DNA of 47,944 nt from Candidatus Aquidulcis sp. GTDB lineage: Bacteria > Chloroflexota > Anaerolineae > Anaerolineales > UBA4823. Made by a program: the position numbers and the translations under genes. Below, one piece after another: positions 40,628 through 47,944 of the stretch. The stretch is taken from assembly GCA_020723385.1 (NCBI GenBank), contig DYIZ01000030.1, positions 1-47,944 on the forward strand. The letters run 5' to 3'. Positions within the stretch are counted from its first letter, which is position 1. Every line of letters starts with the position of its first letter. The notes below the pieces were generated by a model, which was not told the origin of the DNA, searched no databases, and saw only the letters and a list, made by a program, of their open reading frames with translations.

Positions 40628-41833
40628 TTACACCATTCCTTCAATCAGCCGCACTGCCACCGCTACCCCGTCCGGCTCGGCGCGGATGGCTGCGCCCAGG
40701 GCCGCGGCTTTCTGGCGCATCTCCGGCGACTGCATCTGGCGCAGGGCGGCAGCCATGCTCTCGACTTTGAGTTTGGGGCGCGAAATCGGCTGCGGGCCGA
40801 CGCCTAACTGCGCCACCTTAGCGCCCCAGATGAACTGGTCAATGATGTGCGGGATGACCAGCATCGGAATTCCGGCGCGGAAGCCGGAGGAAGTCGTGCC
40901 GAAGCCGCCGTGATGGACCAGCCCGCTGGCGCGCGGCAGGAGCCAATCGTGCGGGACGGAACCGGCGTGAAAAACGGTCGGGGGGATGGATACCTGCTTC
41001 AGCGCTTCGTCCCAACCCTGGAGGATGGCGCGCACCCCGGCCTGCTTTACCGCTGCGAGGGTGATTTGCGCCGCTTCGAGCGAGTCCTCACCGCTGAGCG
41101 CCATCGCTCCCAGGCTGACCACCACTGGAGGCTCTCCCGCCTCGAGGAAGACGGCCAAATCGTCAGGCGGAGTCCAGGTTTCGGGAGCGGGAGCGAACCA
41201 GTAACCGGTCATGCGGTGGCGCGGCTCCCAGAGCGGGTTGGGCGGGGAAATCTGCTTGCTCAACGGAATCAGGTTCAGGATCTCGGAGGTGATTCCAGTC
41301 GGCCCCATCGGTGGCAGGCCAACCCGTTTGCGAATCTGGTCAATTGGGCGGGTCATCAGCAAACCCATCCCCGCCCCGGCCAATCCCATCAGGGTACGCT
41401 TGAGGAAAGAGTCCTTTGGGCCTTTGACCGGGATGGCTTCCGCCATCAAGGTGACGCTGACGGAGGACAGGCCAAGTTTGTCGGCTTCCATGCGCCCGGC
41501 GGCAGAGTGCGAGACGATGACCAAATCCGCGCCGCGGCAGGTCTCCAGCAGGCTGGCGTGAGATTGTTCGAGCATGGCGAAGGAAAACTTCATCACGCGC
41601 ATGAAGCCGACCAGCCAGTGCGGGGCGTTGGCGCGAATCAGGGCAGCCTCATGGCCGATGTCAATATTCGGCCCCATCGGGGCAAACTCGATGCCGTAAG
41701 ATTCGACCAACCCGCGCATACAAGGGTGCGTGGCGAGGGTGACGCTATGCCCGGCTTTTTGCAATCCGAGCGCCAGGGCGATATAGGGCTGCACGTCGCC
41801 GCGCGTGCCAATGGTGGGGATGATGATTTTCAT
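40628..41833 (-). CDS. UGT/MGT-type glycosyltransferase (GT1)
   Basis: 401 residues with the GT-B fold of sterol, macrolide and carotenoid glucosyltransferases: N-terminal IIIPTIGTRGDVQPYIALAL, acceptor domain, linker VVVSLGAMALSGEDSLEAAQ, and the nucleotide-sugar motif VFHAGSVPHDWLLPRASGLV then HHGGFGTTSSGFRAGIPMLV and HIIDQFIWGAKVAQLGVGPQ. It should move a sugar from UDP- or TDP-sugar onto a lipophilic acceptor. It lies 4 bp after the serine hydrolase gene. Confidence 0.88.
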   Translation of the reverse strand: MKIIIPTIGTRGDVQPYIALALGLQKAGHSVTLATHPCMRGLVESYGIEFAPMGPNIDIGHEAALIRANAPHWLVGFMRVMKFSFAMLEQSHASLLETCRGADLVIVSHSAAGRMEADKLGLSSVSVTLMAEAIPVKGPKDSFLKRTLMGLAGAGMGLLMTRPIDQIRKRVGLPPMGPTGITSEILNLIPLSKQISPPNPLWEPRHRMTGYWFAPAPETWTPPDDLAVFLEAGEPPVVVSLGAMALSGEDSLEAAQITLAAVKQAGVRAILQGWDEALKQVSIPPTVFHAGSVPHDWLLPRASGLVHHGGFGTTSSGFRAGIPMLVIPHIIDQFIWGAKVAQLGVGPQPISRPKLKVESMAAALRQMQSPEMRQKAAALGAAIRAEPDGVAVAVRLIEGMV

Positions 41834-41837
41834 CGGA

Positions 41838-42911
41838 TCAACTTATCGCGCGAACCAGGTTCATCATGAAGAAAAACGGCCGGGCTGGGGTAATCACATT
41901 GAGGGTCCCGGTGAGGTAGAGCGAGCGAGATGGGCAGGCGAAGGCGAACGACCCGGTCGATCCGGAATGCCCGATGAATTCCGGGAGCGGGGTAATCCAA
42001 AAGTAGCGCGGCAACTGGAAGTACATCAGCCCATACCCGTAACGCAGCGGGAAAAAGATCTTGTTCCAGGTCATCATCCGTTCCAGCAGGGCTTTCTCGA
42101 ACAGACGGCCCTCGAAGAAAGCGCGCAGGAAACGCATACATTCGGAGGCGGTAGAAACCAGACCGCCATCCGAGATATTCGAAGACAGGTATTGGGGAAC
42201 ATTGGCCGGGGCGTTGTTCAAATAGAGCGTGGCGGGCGACTCGCCGGGGCGGGGCTTTGTCCAGTCGTAGAGATAAGTGCGCTGCAAACCCAGCCGCGCG
42301 CAGATGTGCTCCTCGAAATTGGCAGCCATGGCCTTTTCGGTGATGGCCTCGATAATTTCACCGAGCAGGCGGTAGTTGAGATTGGAATAGTAAGCCCGGC
42401 CCGGCGTTCCCGGCGCAAAGTGCGGTGACAGCGTGCGGGTAATCCTGAGCGCTTCGGCGGTATCAATGGCGCGGTCGTGACCGGCCATCAATTCATCGAG
42501 AACGCTTTTCCCGCCGCGCGGTTTATCGGCCTCGAAATCGGCCAGGCCGGAAGTCTGGTTGACCAGTTGGTAGACCTTGAGTTGGCGGCTGTAATCGGCG
42601 CCTTTGTAGATGTGAATTCCGTCGAGCAGCGAGTCTGGCAAATACTGCGAGAGCGGCGCTTCGAGGTCGAGTCGATTTTGCTCGTGCAATTGCATGATGA
42701 TGGCGGCCGTGTACATCTTGGTGACACTGGCGATGAAGAATGGCGTATCGGGCGTCATTGCCGCGCCAGTGCCGGGGTCGGCCACGCCCGCCGCGCCGAC
42801 GAAATCCAGGCTTTGGTCGTAGGACTGCACCGCCACGACGAGGTTATGCAGGCCGCCCTTGCCGACCTGGGAATCGAGCAGGGATTGTAGTTTTTTGGTT
42901 TTGTCAGTCAT
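41838..42911 (-). CDS. Serine hydrolase, class C beta-lactamase-like family
   Basis: 357 residues from ATG 42911 (AAAGG before it), with ATG 42932 as alternative. The three active-site motifs are S62-V-T-K65 in FFIASVTKMYTAAIIMQ, YSN in GRAYYSNLNYRLLGEII, and HSG in FIGHSGSTGSFAF. No signal peptide, so an esterase or transesterase acting in the cytoplasm is more likely than resistance. It is part of the compact operon and may add or remove acyl groups from the product of its neighbours. Confidence 0.86.
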   Translation of the reverse strand: MTDKTKKLQSLLDSQVGKGGLHNLVVAVQSYDQSLDFVGAAGVADPGTGAAMTPDTPFFIASVTKMYTAAIIMQLHEQNRLDLEAPLSQYLPDSLLDGIHIYKGADYSRQLKVYQLVNQTSGLADFEADKPRGGKSVLDELMAGHDRAIDTAEALRITRTLSPHFAPGTPGRAYYSNLNYRLLGEIIEAITEKAMAANFEEHICARLGLQRTYLYDWTKPRPGESPATLYLNNAPANVPQYLSSNISDGGLVSTASECMRFLRAFFEGRLFEKALLERMMTWNKIFFPLRYGYGLMYFQLPRYFWITPLPEFIGHSGSTGSFAFACPSRSLYLTGTLNVITPARPFFFMMNLVRAIS

Positions 42912-42936
42912 GATTTTGCCTTTCATTGCCATAGAA

Positions 42937-43599
42937 TTATTTTAACATCGCCAGCGCGCTTGGGGCAAGGTACCCGCTCAGGGCCAGGATACCGCTCAAG
43001 CTGTGCGAAATCGCCGTCCATTTGGCCGAGCCGGTGCGGTAGGCGATATAGCCGTAAGGCAGGGCTAGGAAGAAGGTCGAAACAACGAAGCCGAAGATGT
43101 TTTCGGCAGGAAAAACCACCTGCGGGGCAAGATGACAGAGGGCGAAGCCGAGCGAGGGGTACAGAATTGCCAGCCAGGGATTGCGCGGGAAAAGGCGAAC
43201 GTAGAGTCCGCGCCAGAGAATCTCCTCGCAGAATCCGTTGAGGGTTGCCAGCGGCACGGCGAGCAAAATCAGCGCCAGTGGGGCGCGGACGAATTCCCCG
43301 ACGTACATCAGAACGGCAATCAGCGTGACAGCCAGCCACAGGAATGCGGCCAACCAGTTCGCCCGGCTGAACAGGGGAGCGCGGTCATGCAAGATAGGGG
43401 TAAATTTGGTTTTCCCTAACAGCCAGCGCGGAACGAGCAGACACCAGAACAGCCAGTAGAAGCCAAAACCAAGCAGATAGCCCGCTTCTGTGCCCAGCCA
43501 GTGAGAGCAGGTGACGAAAACCACGCTCATGACTGTCAGGAGCAGAAGAGGCAGGAAAAAAGCCGACAAGAAAGTGTTGTTGACACGCGCCGCAAACAA
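42937..43599 (-). CDS. CPBP family intramembrane metalloprotease
   Basis: 220 residues with six to seven helices. Motif 1 NGFCEEILWRGLYVRLF (EE...R), motif 2 YPSLGFALCHLAP with His, and motif 3 AISHSLSGILAL with His. Smaller than the copy at 11242 and in a different family branch. It lies 4 bp after the DUF418 gene and just before the hydrolase gene in the operon. Confidence 0.82.
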   Translation of the reverse strand: MFAARVNNTFLSAFFLPLLLLTVMSVVFVTCSHWLGTEAGYLLGFGFYWLFWCLLVPRWLLGKTKFTPILHDRAPLFSRANWLAAFLWLAVTLIAVLMYVGEFVRAPLALILLAVPLATLNGFCEEILWRGLYVRLFPRNPWLAILYPSLGFALCHLAPQVVFPAENIFGFVVSTFFLALPYGYIAYRTGSAKWTAISHSLSGILALSGYLAPSALAMLK

Positions 43600-43603
43600 G
43601 GTT

Positions 43604-44857
43604 TTATCCCTGGCGTTTCATTGGCTGCGGTTTGAGATAGGTCAGCGAGCGCCACAGCCATTCGGCGGGGCCGTACTTGAAGCGTTTCATCCACCAATGG
43701 CTGATGGGAATCTGGAGCAGGTAGATGACGATGGTCAGGCCGATGCCCGCCGCCATGCCCATCTGACCGAACAGGCCAAGCCCATAGCCGTAGAAAATCA
43801 GCGTGCAGACAAGAGACTGGGTCAGGTAATTGGTGAGCGCCATCTGCCCGACGGGAGCCAGCACCTGGAGACGTTTTCCCCAAGCAGGTGAAAGCGCCAG
43901 CAGGCAAAAGGCCGAAACGTAAGCCAGCATAAGTAGCGGCGCGCCAACGGCCAAACCAGCCGTAGCCAACAGGGAAGTCCAGGAGGGCTGGACGCGTGAA
44001 AGCGGCATGATGAGGGTGGCATACAAAGCGTTCCCAGCCAGCCCAATGATCAATCCCCAGGTTAGCAACCTGCGGAAAAACGGACGGTTGGCATCCAGGT
44101 TCTGGAAGAGCTGCTTCTTGCCAAACCAGACACCAAGCAGGAACATCGCCAGCACATTGAAACCCATCACGAGGAAGGCGGCGATGCCCATGCTGGTGTA
44201 GTCGTAGGCGCGCCGGCGGGTGATCTCGGCGAATGTGCCGGTCGGATAAACGTGATAAGCGCGTTCGACATCCACGCGGTACCCAGATTCGACCTCCGTG
44301 AAGACCTGATCGATCTGCGCCGCACCTTCGGGGACGGAGCGTCCCAGTTCGACCAGCGCCGTCGCGCCTGCGTTGAATAGAAACGGCAGCAACATCAAAA
44401 CGATCGCCCAGGTTAGCAACATACGCGGTTTTGCCTTGCGAAACAGGATCAGCAGGAATCCGATGACCGCATACAGAATCAGGATATCGCCGACCCAGAT
44501 CAGGAAGGCATGGACCAGGCCGATGCCGAGCAGGATGAGCAACCGCCGCATGTAAAGTGGGACGAACTTGCCGCCGCGCGCCTCGATCCGATCCATTAGC
44601 AGGGTCAATCCCAATCCGAACAGGAGCGAGAACAGCGAATAGAATTTGCTCTCGCCCAGAAAGTGGATCAGCCACTCACCAGCGCGGTCGTACCAGGGTG
44701 CGGTCGGGTCCGCAGGCAGGAGCATGGACTGGAACGGTCGGCTGAAAATCGTCATATTGACGAACAGGATGCCGAACAGGGCAAAGCCGCGCAGAATGTC
44801 CACGATCTGGACGCGTTCGGACTGCTGGACGGGGGCAACAGGGGTGGAAGTAGTCAA
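43604..44857 (-). CDS. DUF418 family membrane protein
   Basis: 417 residues with about ten helices. Start QIVDILRGFALFGILFVNM is the family signature, followed by FSLLFGLGLTLLMDRIEARG and the C-terminal DUF418 core FYGYGLGLFGQMGMAAGIGL with QIPISHWWMKRFKYGPAEWL, then WRSLTYLKPQ. Related to acyltransferase-3-type membrane proteins but without proven activity. The ATG overlaps the end of the upstream gene. Confidence 0.88.
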   Translation of the reverse strand: MTTSTPVAPVQQSERVQIVDILRGFALFGILFVNMTIFSRPFQSMLLPADPTAPWYDRAGEWLIHFLGESKFYSLFSLLFGLGLTLLMDRIEARGGKFVPLYMRRLLILLGIGLVHAFLIWVGDILILYAVIGFLLILFRKAKPRMLLTWAIVLMLLPFLFNAGATALVELGRSVPEGAAQIDQVFTEVESGYRVDVERAYHVYPTGTFAEITRRRAYDYTSMGIAAFLVMGFNVLAMFLLGVWFGKKQLFQNLDANRPFFRRLLTWGLIIGLAGNALYATLIMPLSRVQPSWTSLLATAGLAVGAPLLMLAYVSAFCLLALSPAWGKRLQVLAPVGQMALTNYLTQSLVCTLIFYGYGLGLFGQMGMAAGIGLTIVIYLLQIPISHWWMKRFKYGPAEWLWRSLTYLKPQPMKRQG

Positions 44858-45276
44858 GGTATTCTCCTATTTTTGAAACACATCCCGACTGCGATGAGCA
44901 TCGCAGCGAACAGAATATTTTCGATTATCTCGAAAACGCCGATGCTCCCGACCGTGTTATCAAACACGATGGGGCCGATGTAAGCCAGCAGCGACAGGCT
45001 TACCACAAGGCGGGCAACCCAGACCTGCCCATCAGAACGAAACCGCCAGAGCAGGAACAGGTTGGCGCCCCCAATCAGCAGGTTGAAGAATCCCAGCAAG
45101 CGATATAGCGCCAGCAGGTAGCCTGCGGCGGCATCGGCCTCTGCCGGAAAGCGATAAACACGCTGTGAAAACGTATCGAGCAGGATGCCAGGCAGGGTCA
45201 ACCCAAGCAATCCATACAAAAGCAAGCCAAGATTGGCAGCGCCGAAAATGAAGAAGAAAAACCGCTCCTTGCTCAT
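44854..45276 (-). CDS. Small polytopic membrane protein, first gene of the CrtI/GT operon
   Basis: 140 residues from ATG 45276 (SKERFFFFIFGAANLGLLLY). The ORF continues to 45360 but its extra 28 codons lie in what seems to be debris after a CoA-binding gene remnant, so I prefer 45276; no strong ribosome-binding site marks either. Helices: FFFFIFGAANLGLLLYGLL, YLLALYRLLGFFNLLIGGAN, LVVSLSLLAYIGPIVFDN, IIENILFAAMLIAVGMCF. The stop overlaps the DUF418 ATG. Confidence 0.6.
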   Translation of the reverse strand: MSKERFFFFIFGAANLGLLLYGLLGLTLPGILLDTFSQRVYRFPAEADAAAGYLLALYRLLGFFNLLIGGANLFLLWRFRSDGQVWVARLVVSLSLLAYIGPIVFDNTVGSIGVFEIIENILFAAMLIAVGMCFKNRRIP

Positions 45277-45360
45277 GGGGAGGCGCGGCTTATTTTGGGG
45301 CTTTTCCGACAATTTTCCATAGCCAGCGGTGGAATTTGTGAAAGCCAGCCTGTCCGGCAT

Positions 45361-45450
45361 ACTACATCACTTTTGCCCGCTGCGCGAGACTCAGACAATG
45401 TCGAGTTTCTTTTGGCTGACGAATTTATCAACCACAGCTTTGGATGTCAT
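45361..45450 (-). pseudogene. N-terminal remnant of a CoA-binding (YccU-like) protein
   Basis: AGAAAGGAATTCCTG precedes ATG 45450, and the frame reads MTSKAVVDKFVSQKKLDIV, then TGA, then VSRSGQK and a second stop. Intact members read LAVVGVSRSGKKFG here, so a Gly codon became TGA and the remainder is deleted. About 30 codons remain. Confidence 0.5.
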
Positions 45451-45532
45451 CAGGAATTCCTTTCTTTTTATTTCCTGGTCGGGAGCAGATTTGCCTGTTA
45501 CGAGGCCTGACTGATTTACGTCAAGGGTGCCA

Positions 45533-46099
45533 TTAAGTTGTGAGTAAAACGGACAAAATCACCGCAATCACTACCAGCCAGACCCACCATAAATCAACCT
45601 TGAGAGGTTCCGGGGTGGTCTGGTCTGCAGGGTCGAAGGTAACAAAGATTAAACGTTCCTTTTGGACGAGGAACTGCTCCAGCGTCAACTCAAAGCCTAC
45701 CGATTTCAAGACCATGCGCATGGATGGATTCGACATGGCATATTCGAAGGCTTCGGCCAGTTCAGCATCTGTAGTCAGCCGACGAGCGGTGACGCTTTGC
45801 GCGCCGCGCCAGGTCTGGATGGTGACCAACGGATTGGCCTGGATGTTTTTCAGCCAGTCAGCTTGCTTGCCCCATGCGCCGAAAACGTAATTGCGCCCCT
45901 TGTACTCATGGAATTCGATGGCTGTGCGGCGCGGCTGGCCGCTCTTACGCCCGGTGGTGGTCAGCACCATGAATAAGCGTCCGATGAGAAAGCCCATCCC
46001 TATCCGGTAGAGCAGGGTAGGCGTTTTGAACAACCATTTCATGAAACCGGTTGGGTAGGGCAGGCGTTCGACCCAGGTTTTTTGCTTATGGGTTTGCAT
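45533..46099 (-). CDS. Deazaflavin-dependent nitroreductase family protein with a C-terminal membrane anchor
   Basis: 188 residues from ATG 46099 (GAGG before it); the ORF goes to 46135. DDN core: FLIGRLFMVLTTTGRKSGQP, IEFHEYKGRNYVFGAWGKQA, DWLKNIQANPLVTIQTWRGA, with the usual late EQFLVQKERLIFVTF. A C-terminal helix (WWVWLVVIAVILSVLL) tethers it to the membrane, which the other two copies lack. It probably reduces a membrane-dissolved substrate. Confidence 0.85.
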   Translation of the reverse strand: MQTHKQKTWVERLPYPTGFMKWLFKTPTLLYRIGMGFLIGRLFMVLTTTGRKSGQPRRTAIEFHEYKGRNYVFGAWGKQADWLKNIQANPLVTIQTWRGAQSVTARRLTTDAELAEAFEYAMSNPSMRMVLKSVGFELTLEQFLVQKERLIFVTFDPADQTTPEPLKVDLWWVWLVVIAVILSVLLTT

Positions 46100-46131
46100 C
46101 GTGCCTCTATATTGCGTCCGCAATCCAGCCT

Positions 46132-46359
46132 TCATCCTGATGGTGCAGCATGGTCACTTGCGCCAGCCGCGTGCCATATAAAAGCCCCAACAGGTAAACC
46201 TTTGAATAGGCTGGCTTGCGCGGCATCCAGGTCGCTTTCTAGCGTTTAGTCGAGCAAAGCATCACTTTCTGGACAGTCCAGCAAAGGTCGTGAAAACCCC
46301 ACCGCCCCAACCGCCACGCAGCAGACCAACAGGATCAGCCAGTTTCGCCTCGTTTTCAT
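46132..46359 (-). pseudogene. Small exported protein gene with an in-frame stop
   Basis: ATG 46359 starts a signal-like segment MKTRRNWLILLVCCVAVGAV, then FSRPLLDCPESDALLD and TAA (46246-46248). The same frame goes on without further stops as TLESDLDAAQASLFKGLPVG, ending TGA at 46132-46134. The continuous frame suggests one 75-residue protein cut by a stop; a 37-residue peptide is the alternative. The family is unknown. The rest of 46135-46454 holds nothing else I can assign. Confidence 0.35.
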
Positions 46360-46453
46360 AAAATTCACTTTCCTGAATAGCGACAACGAACTTTCCGTCC
46401 TTACCCGATTTCGTAAATCCATCTCGCCAACCAGAAGGACGGAAAGACCTGGT

Positions 46454-47134
46454 TTACTCCCTGACCGGCAATTTACTCATCTCCCACACGCAGGCTGGAG
46501 CGCCCATGGCGCGGCATTCGACTTCTTTTACATCCACTTCGCGATCTTTGCCAAACAAGCCGTGCAACCCTTCTTGAAAATAACCCGTCCACATGTAACA
46601 GATCGGGCTGTCGGCTTCGAAGCCGCAGCAGCAGCCACACGTCTCCAGCTTGAAAGCCAACTTTTCGCCGCGCTCCTCGATGTGCATAACCAAAGGCTGA
46701 ACACCCTTGTACACAAAAAACCTCTCCATTCCGAATTTAACCAATTCCAGCCCGCGCTTGACGCGCATCCCTTCCGGCAGGAGACGCAAAGCGGTTGTCA
46801 CCGCGCTGCCCAGGGCAGCGTTCAATTGTTCGCTGCCCAATTGCTGCGACACACGCCCAATGCGTATGATCATACTACGCCCCCCGCGCCCAAAAAAGTT
46901 GAGCAACCCCACGTTGAGGCGGGCATACTCGCCCAGTGTATATTTTCCGGAAACGCCAGCAAAATTCTCCGGAAAATTCTCTGTAAAATGGCTCAAGCCA
47001 GCCTGATTTAAAGTAACGATGAGGCCTTGCTTACCGGTCACTTCTTCGGACGCCTGCAACGCCCAGCGAAAGGAACCGTCATGCACTTTGATAGCGGTGA
47101 CAGGATCATGTTGTTGTTTCGGGATAATCTTCAT
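46454..47134 (-). CDS. Cysteine-rich V4R (4-vinyl reductase) domain protein
   Basis: 226 residues. N-terminal helical part to about residue 60, then a domain SMIIRIGRVSQQLGSEQLNA, a cysteine cluster LETCGCCCGFEADSPICYMW, and the typical end VDVKEVECRAMGAPACVWEM. The V4R fold binds small hydrocarbons, and the ExxCRAMGxxxCxxxM ending is its signature. The CGCCCG run is unusual and could hold metal or an iron-sulfur group. The ATG is 20 bp after the GPP34 gene, so they are probably one unit. Confidence 0.78.
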   Translation of the reverse strand: MKIIPKQQHDPVTAIKVHDGSFRWALQASEEVTGKQGLIVTLNQAGLSHFTENFPENFAGVSGKYTLGEYARLNVGLLNFFGRGGRSMIIRIGRVSQQLGSEQLNAALGSAVTTALRLLPEGMRVKRGLELVKFGMERFFVYKGVQPLVMHIEERGEKLAFKLETCGCCCGFEADSPICYMWTGYFQEGLHGLFGKDREVDVKEVECRAMGAPACVWEMSKLPVRE

Positions 47135-47154
47135 GGTTACGCTTCACTCTCGTG

Positions 47155-47874
47155 CTAGTTCGCGTCCGTTATGACCGCTGAGGCCGCCGCTTCAATCTCC
47201 GCCAGGAAATCGGCGACAGCCTCGCCGAAGACCTCGCCGGTGGCCAGGGTTTCCACCCTCTTCTCAGCAAATTTACGCTCGTCGCGGGTGAATACCAGGC
47301 GCAGCAAACGGCAGGCCTGGAGCAGGCTGAGCAGGGCTATATCTTGCGCCTCTGGTTTTTCGCCGGCCAGGGTAATGGCGCGCAGTTTGGATTTCAACCA
47401 ATATTTCGTCGAGCCATCTATTTGTGGATAGACGACCGATGGGGAAATCCAGGAGAATTTTTTCTTCTCGATAGTGATGATGTTGTGTTCTGCCAACCGT
47501 TCGGCGGTTCGCTTGAAGAGGGGCTCGTTTGCCAGGTCGTTGACCAGACGCCCCATTTTGTGCGGCTTTTTCATCGCTGCAATGAGTGTAAGCGCCTGGT
47601 CACAAAGAGAGTCGCCGGTTGGTGTTGCATCTTCAACACGAACACGCTCTTCTTCTGCGACGATTTTGCCCATGATGGCTAACTCAGACAAGATAGCTCC
47701 GGCCAGGCCATAGCGCAGCTTGTTTTTTACGGATGCGGCTATAGCGCCTTGGTCATCGTCAATTGCCAGAATGAACAGTTTTTCTGGAAGCGATAGCATC
47801 ACCGGGGAACTTTTTTTCTTCGACGGGCGAGCTTTGGGTGGGTTTTCTACAGGGTTTTGCTCTAGGGTATCCAT
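47155..47874 (-). CDS. GPP34 (GOLPH3-like) family protein, second copy
   Basis: 239 residues. A basic N-terminal tail (PPKARPSKKKSSPVMLSLPE) precedes the core LPEKLFILAIDDDQGAIAAS, YGLAGAILSELAIMGKIVAE, then DATPTGDSLCDQALTLI and ALLSLLQACRLLRLVFTRDE. The same fold as the copy at 179-817 but with the basic tail added, which could help membrane or lipid binding. AAAGGAAAAAAC precedes the ATG. It leads the V4R gene by 20 bp. No PHO-type repeats are visible in the 70 bp upstream that lie in the window. Confidence 0.82.
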   Translation of the reverse strand: MDTLEQNPVENPPKARPSKKKSSPVMLSLPEKLFILAIDDDQGAIAASVKNKLRYGLAGAILSELAIMGKIVAEEERVRVEDATPTGDSLCDQALTLIAAMKKPHKMGRLVNDLANEPLFKRTAERLAEHNIITIEKKKFSWISPSVVYPQIDGSTKYWLKSKLRAITLAGEKPEAQDIALLSLLQACRLLRLVFTRDERKFAEKRVETLATGEVFGEAVADFLAEIEAAASAVITDAN

Positions 47875-47944
47875 GTTTTTTCCTTTTTTGGCAATACCGC
47901 AAAAGTCACTATGAGAACTGGGTGGCAGGGAGAGCTTTCCAGCG

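Noticed and set aside
41838-42911. Antibiotic-resistance beta-lactamase
   Set aside because: The motifs are those of the wide serine hydrolase family, there is no signal peptide, and the operon context points to lipid or metabolite chemistry.

Overview
The window looks like a chromosomal stretch of a free-living, moderately GC-rich bacterium, most probably a Chloroflexota (Anaerolineae-like) genome. This is inferred from the mix of families: GPP34 proteins, a large MalT/LuxR regulator, DUF4386 membrane proteins, F420-type deazaflavin oxidoreductases, a 4-vinyl-reductase (V4R) domain protein, DUF418, and fragments of a caspase-like gene. I see no rRNA, tRNA, CRISPR array, phage genes or transposase. 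Almost everything from 15 kb to the right end lies on the minus strand in long, tightly packed operons; the exceptions are the plus-strand block at 9.6-15.2 kb and a TetR operon at 28.3-29.9 kb.

Region 1 (1-8.1 kb): two tandem minus-strand units. The upstream unit encodes a GAF sensor histidine kinase and a PstS-like lipoprotein. The next encodes a membrane-anchored substrate-binding protein, its lipoprotein paralogue fused to a VWA domain, a membrane-anchored coiled-coil protein and a GPP34 protein. Each unit is preceded by four TTAAC-like repeats at an exact 11-bp period, the layout of a PHO box, so I read the whole block as a phosphate-limitation regulon. A perfect 25-bp-arm hairpin separates the units.

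Region 2 (8.1-11.2 kb): a gene graveyard: a GPP34 remnant, a fragment of a membrane protein, a caspase N-terminus, a histidine kinase C-terminus joined at a 34-bp perfect palindrome, an intact PadR regulator with a frameshifted DUF2812 partner, and a second, dead PadR gene that keeps its promoter.

Region 3 (11.2-15.2 kb): plus-strand CPBP protease, two S33 alpha/beta hydrolases and a small membrane protein.

Region 4 (15.2-25.3 kb): two minus-strand operons in which zinc-less MDR oxidoreductases alternate with DUF4386-type membrane proteins (four MDR genes). One operon is headed by an XRE regulator plus membrane protein.

Region 5 (25.5-30.2 kb): a MalT-like LuxR regulator divergent from a TetR-SRPBCC-deazaflavin oxidoreductase operon, followed by a partial duplicate of the SRPBCC gene.

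Region 6 (30.2-38.3 kb): many small polytopic membrane proteins in paralogous sets, with a flavodoxin, an alpha/beta hydrolase and a DUF1330-like protein. Two membrane genes are broken, one by a frameshift and one by two stop codons.

Region 7 (38.5-45.3 kb): a compact operon with a CrtI-type FAD oxidoreductase, deazaflavin oxidoreductase, UGT-type glycosyltransferase, class-C beta-lactamase-fold hydrolase, CPBP protease and DUF418 protein; it looks like a lipid, terpenoid or glycoside modification pathway.

Region 8 (45.4-47.9 kb): a membrane-tethered deazaflavin oxidoreductase, two gene remnants, a cysteine-rich V4R protein and a second GPP34 gene.
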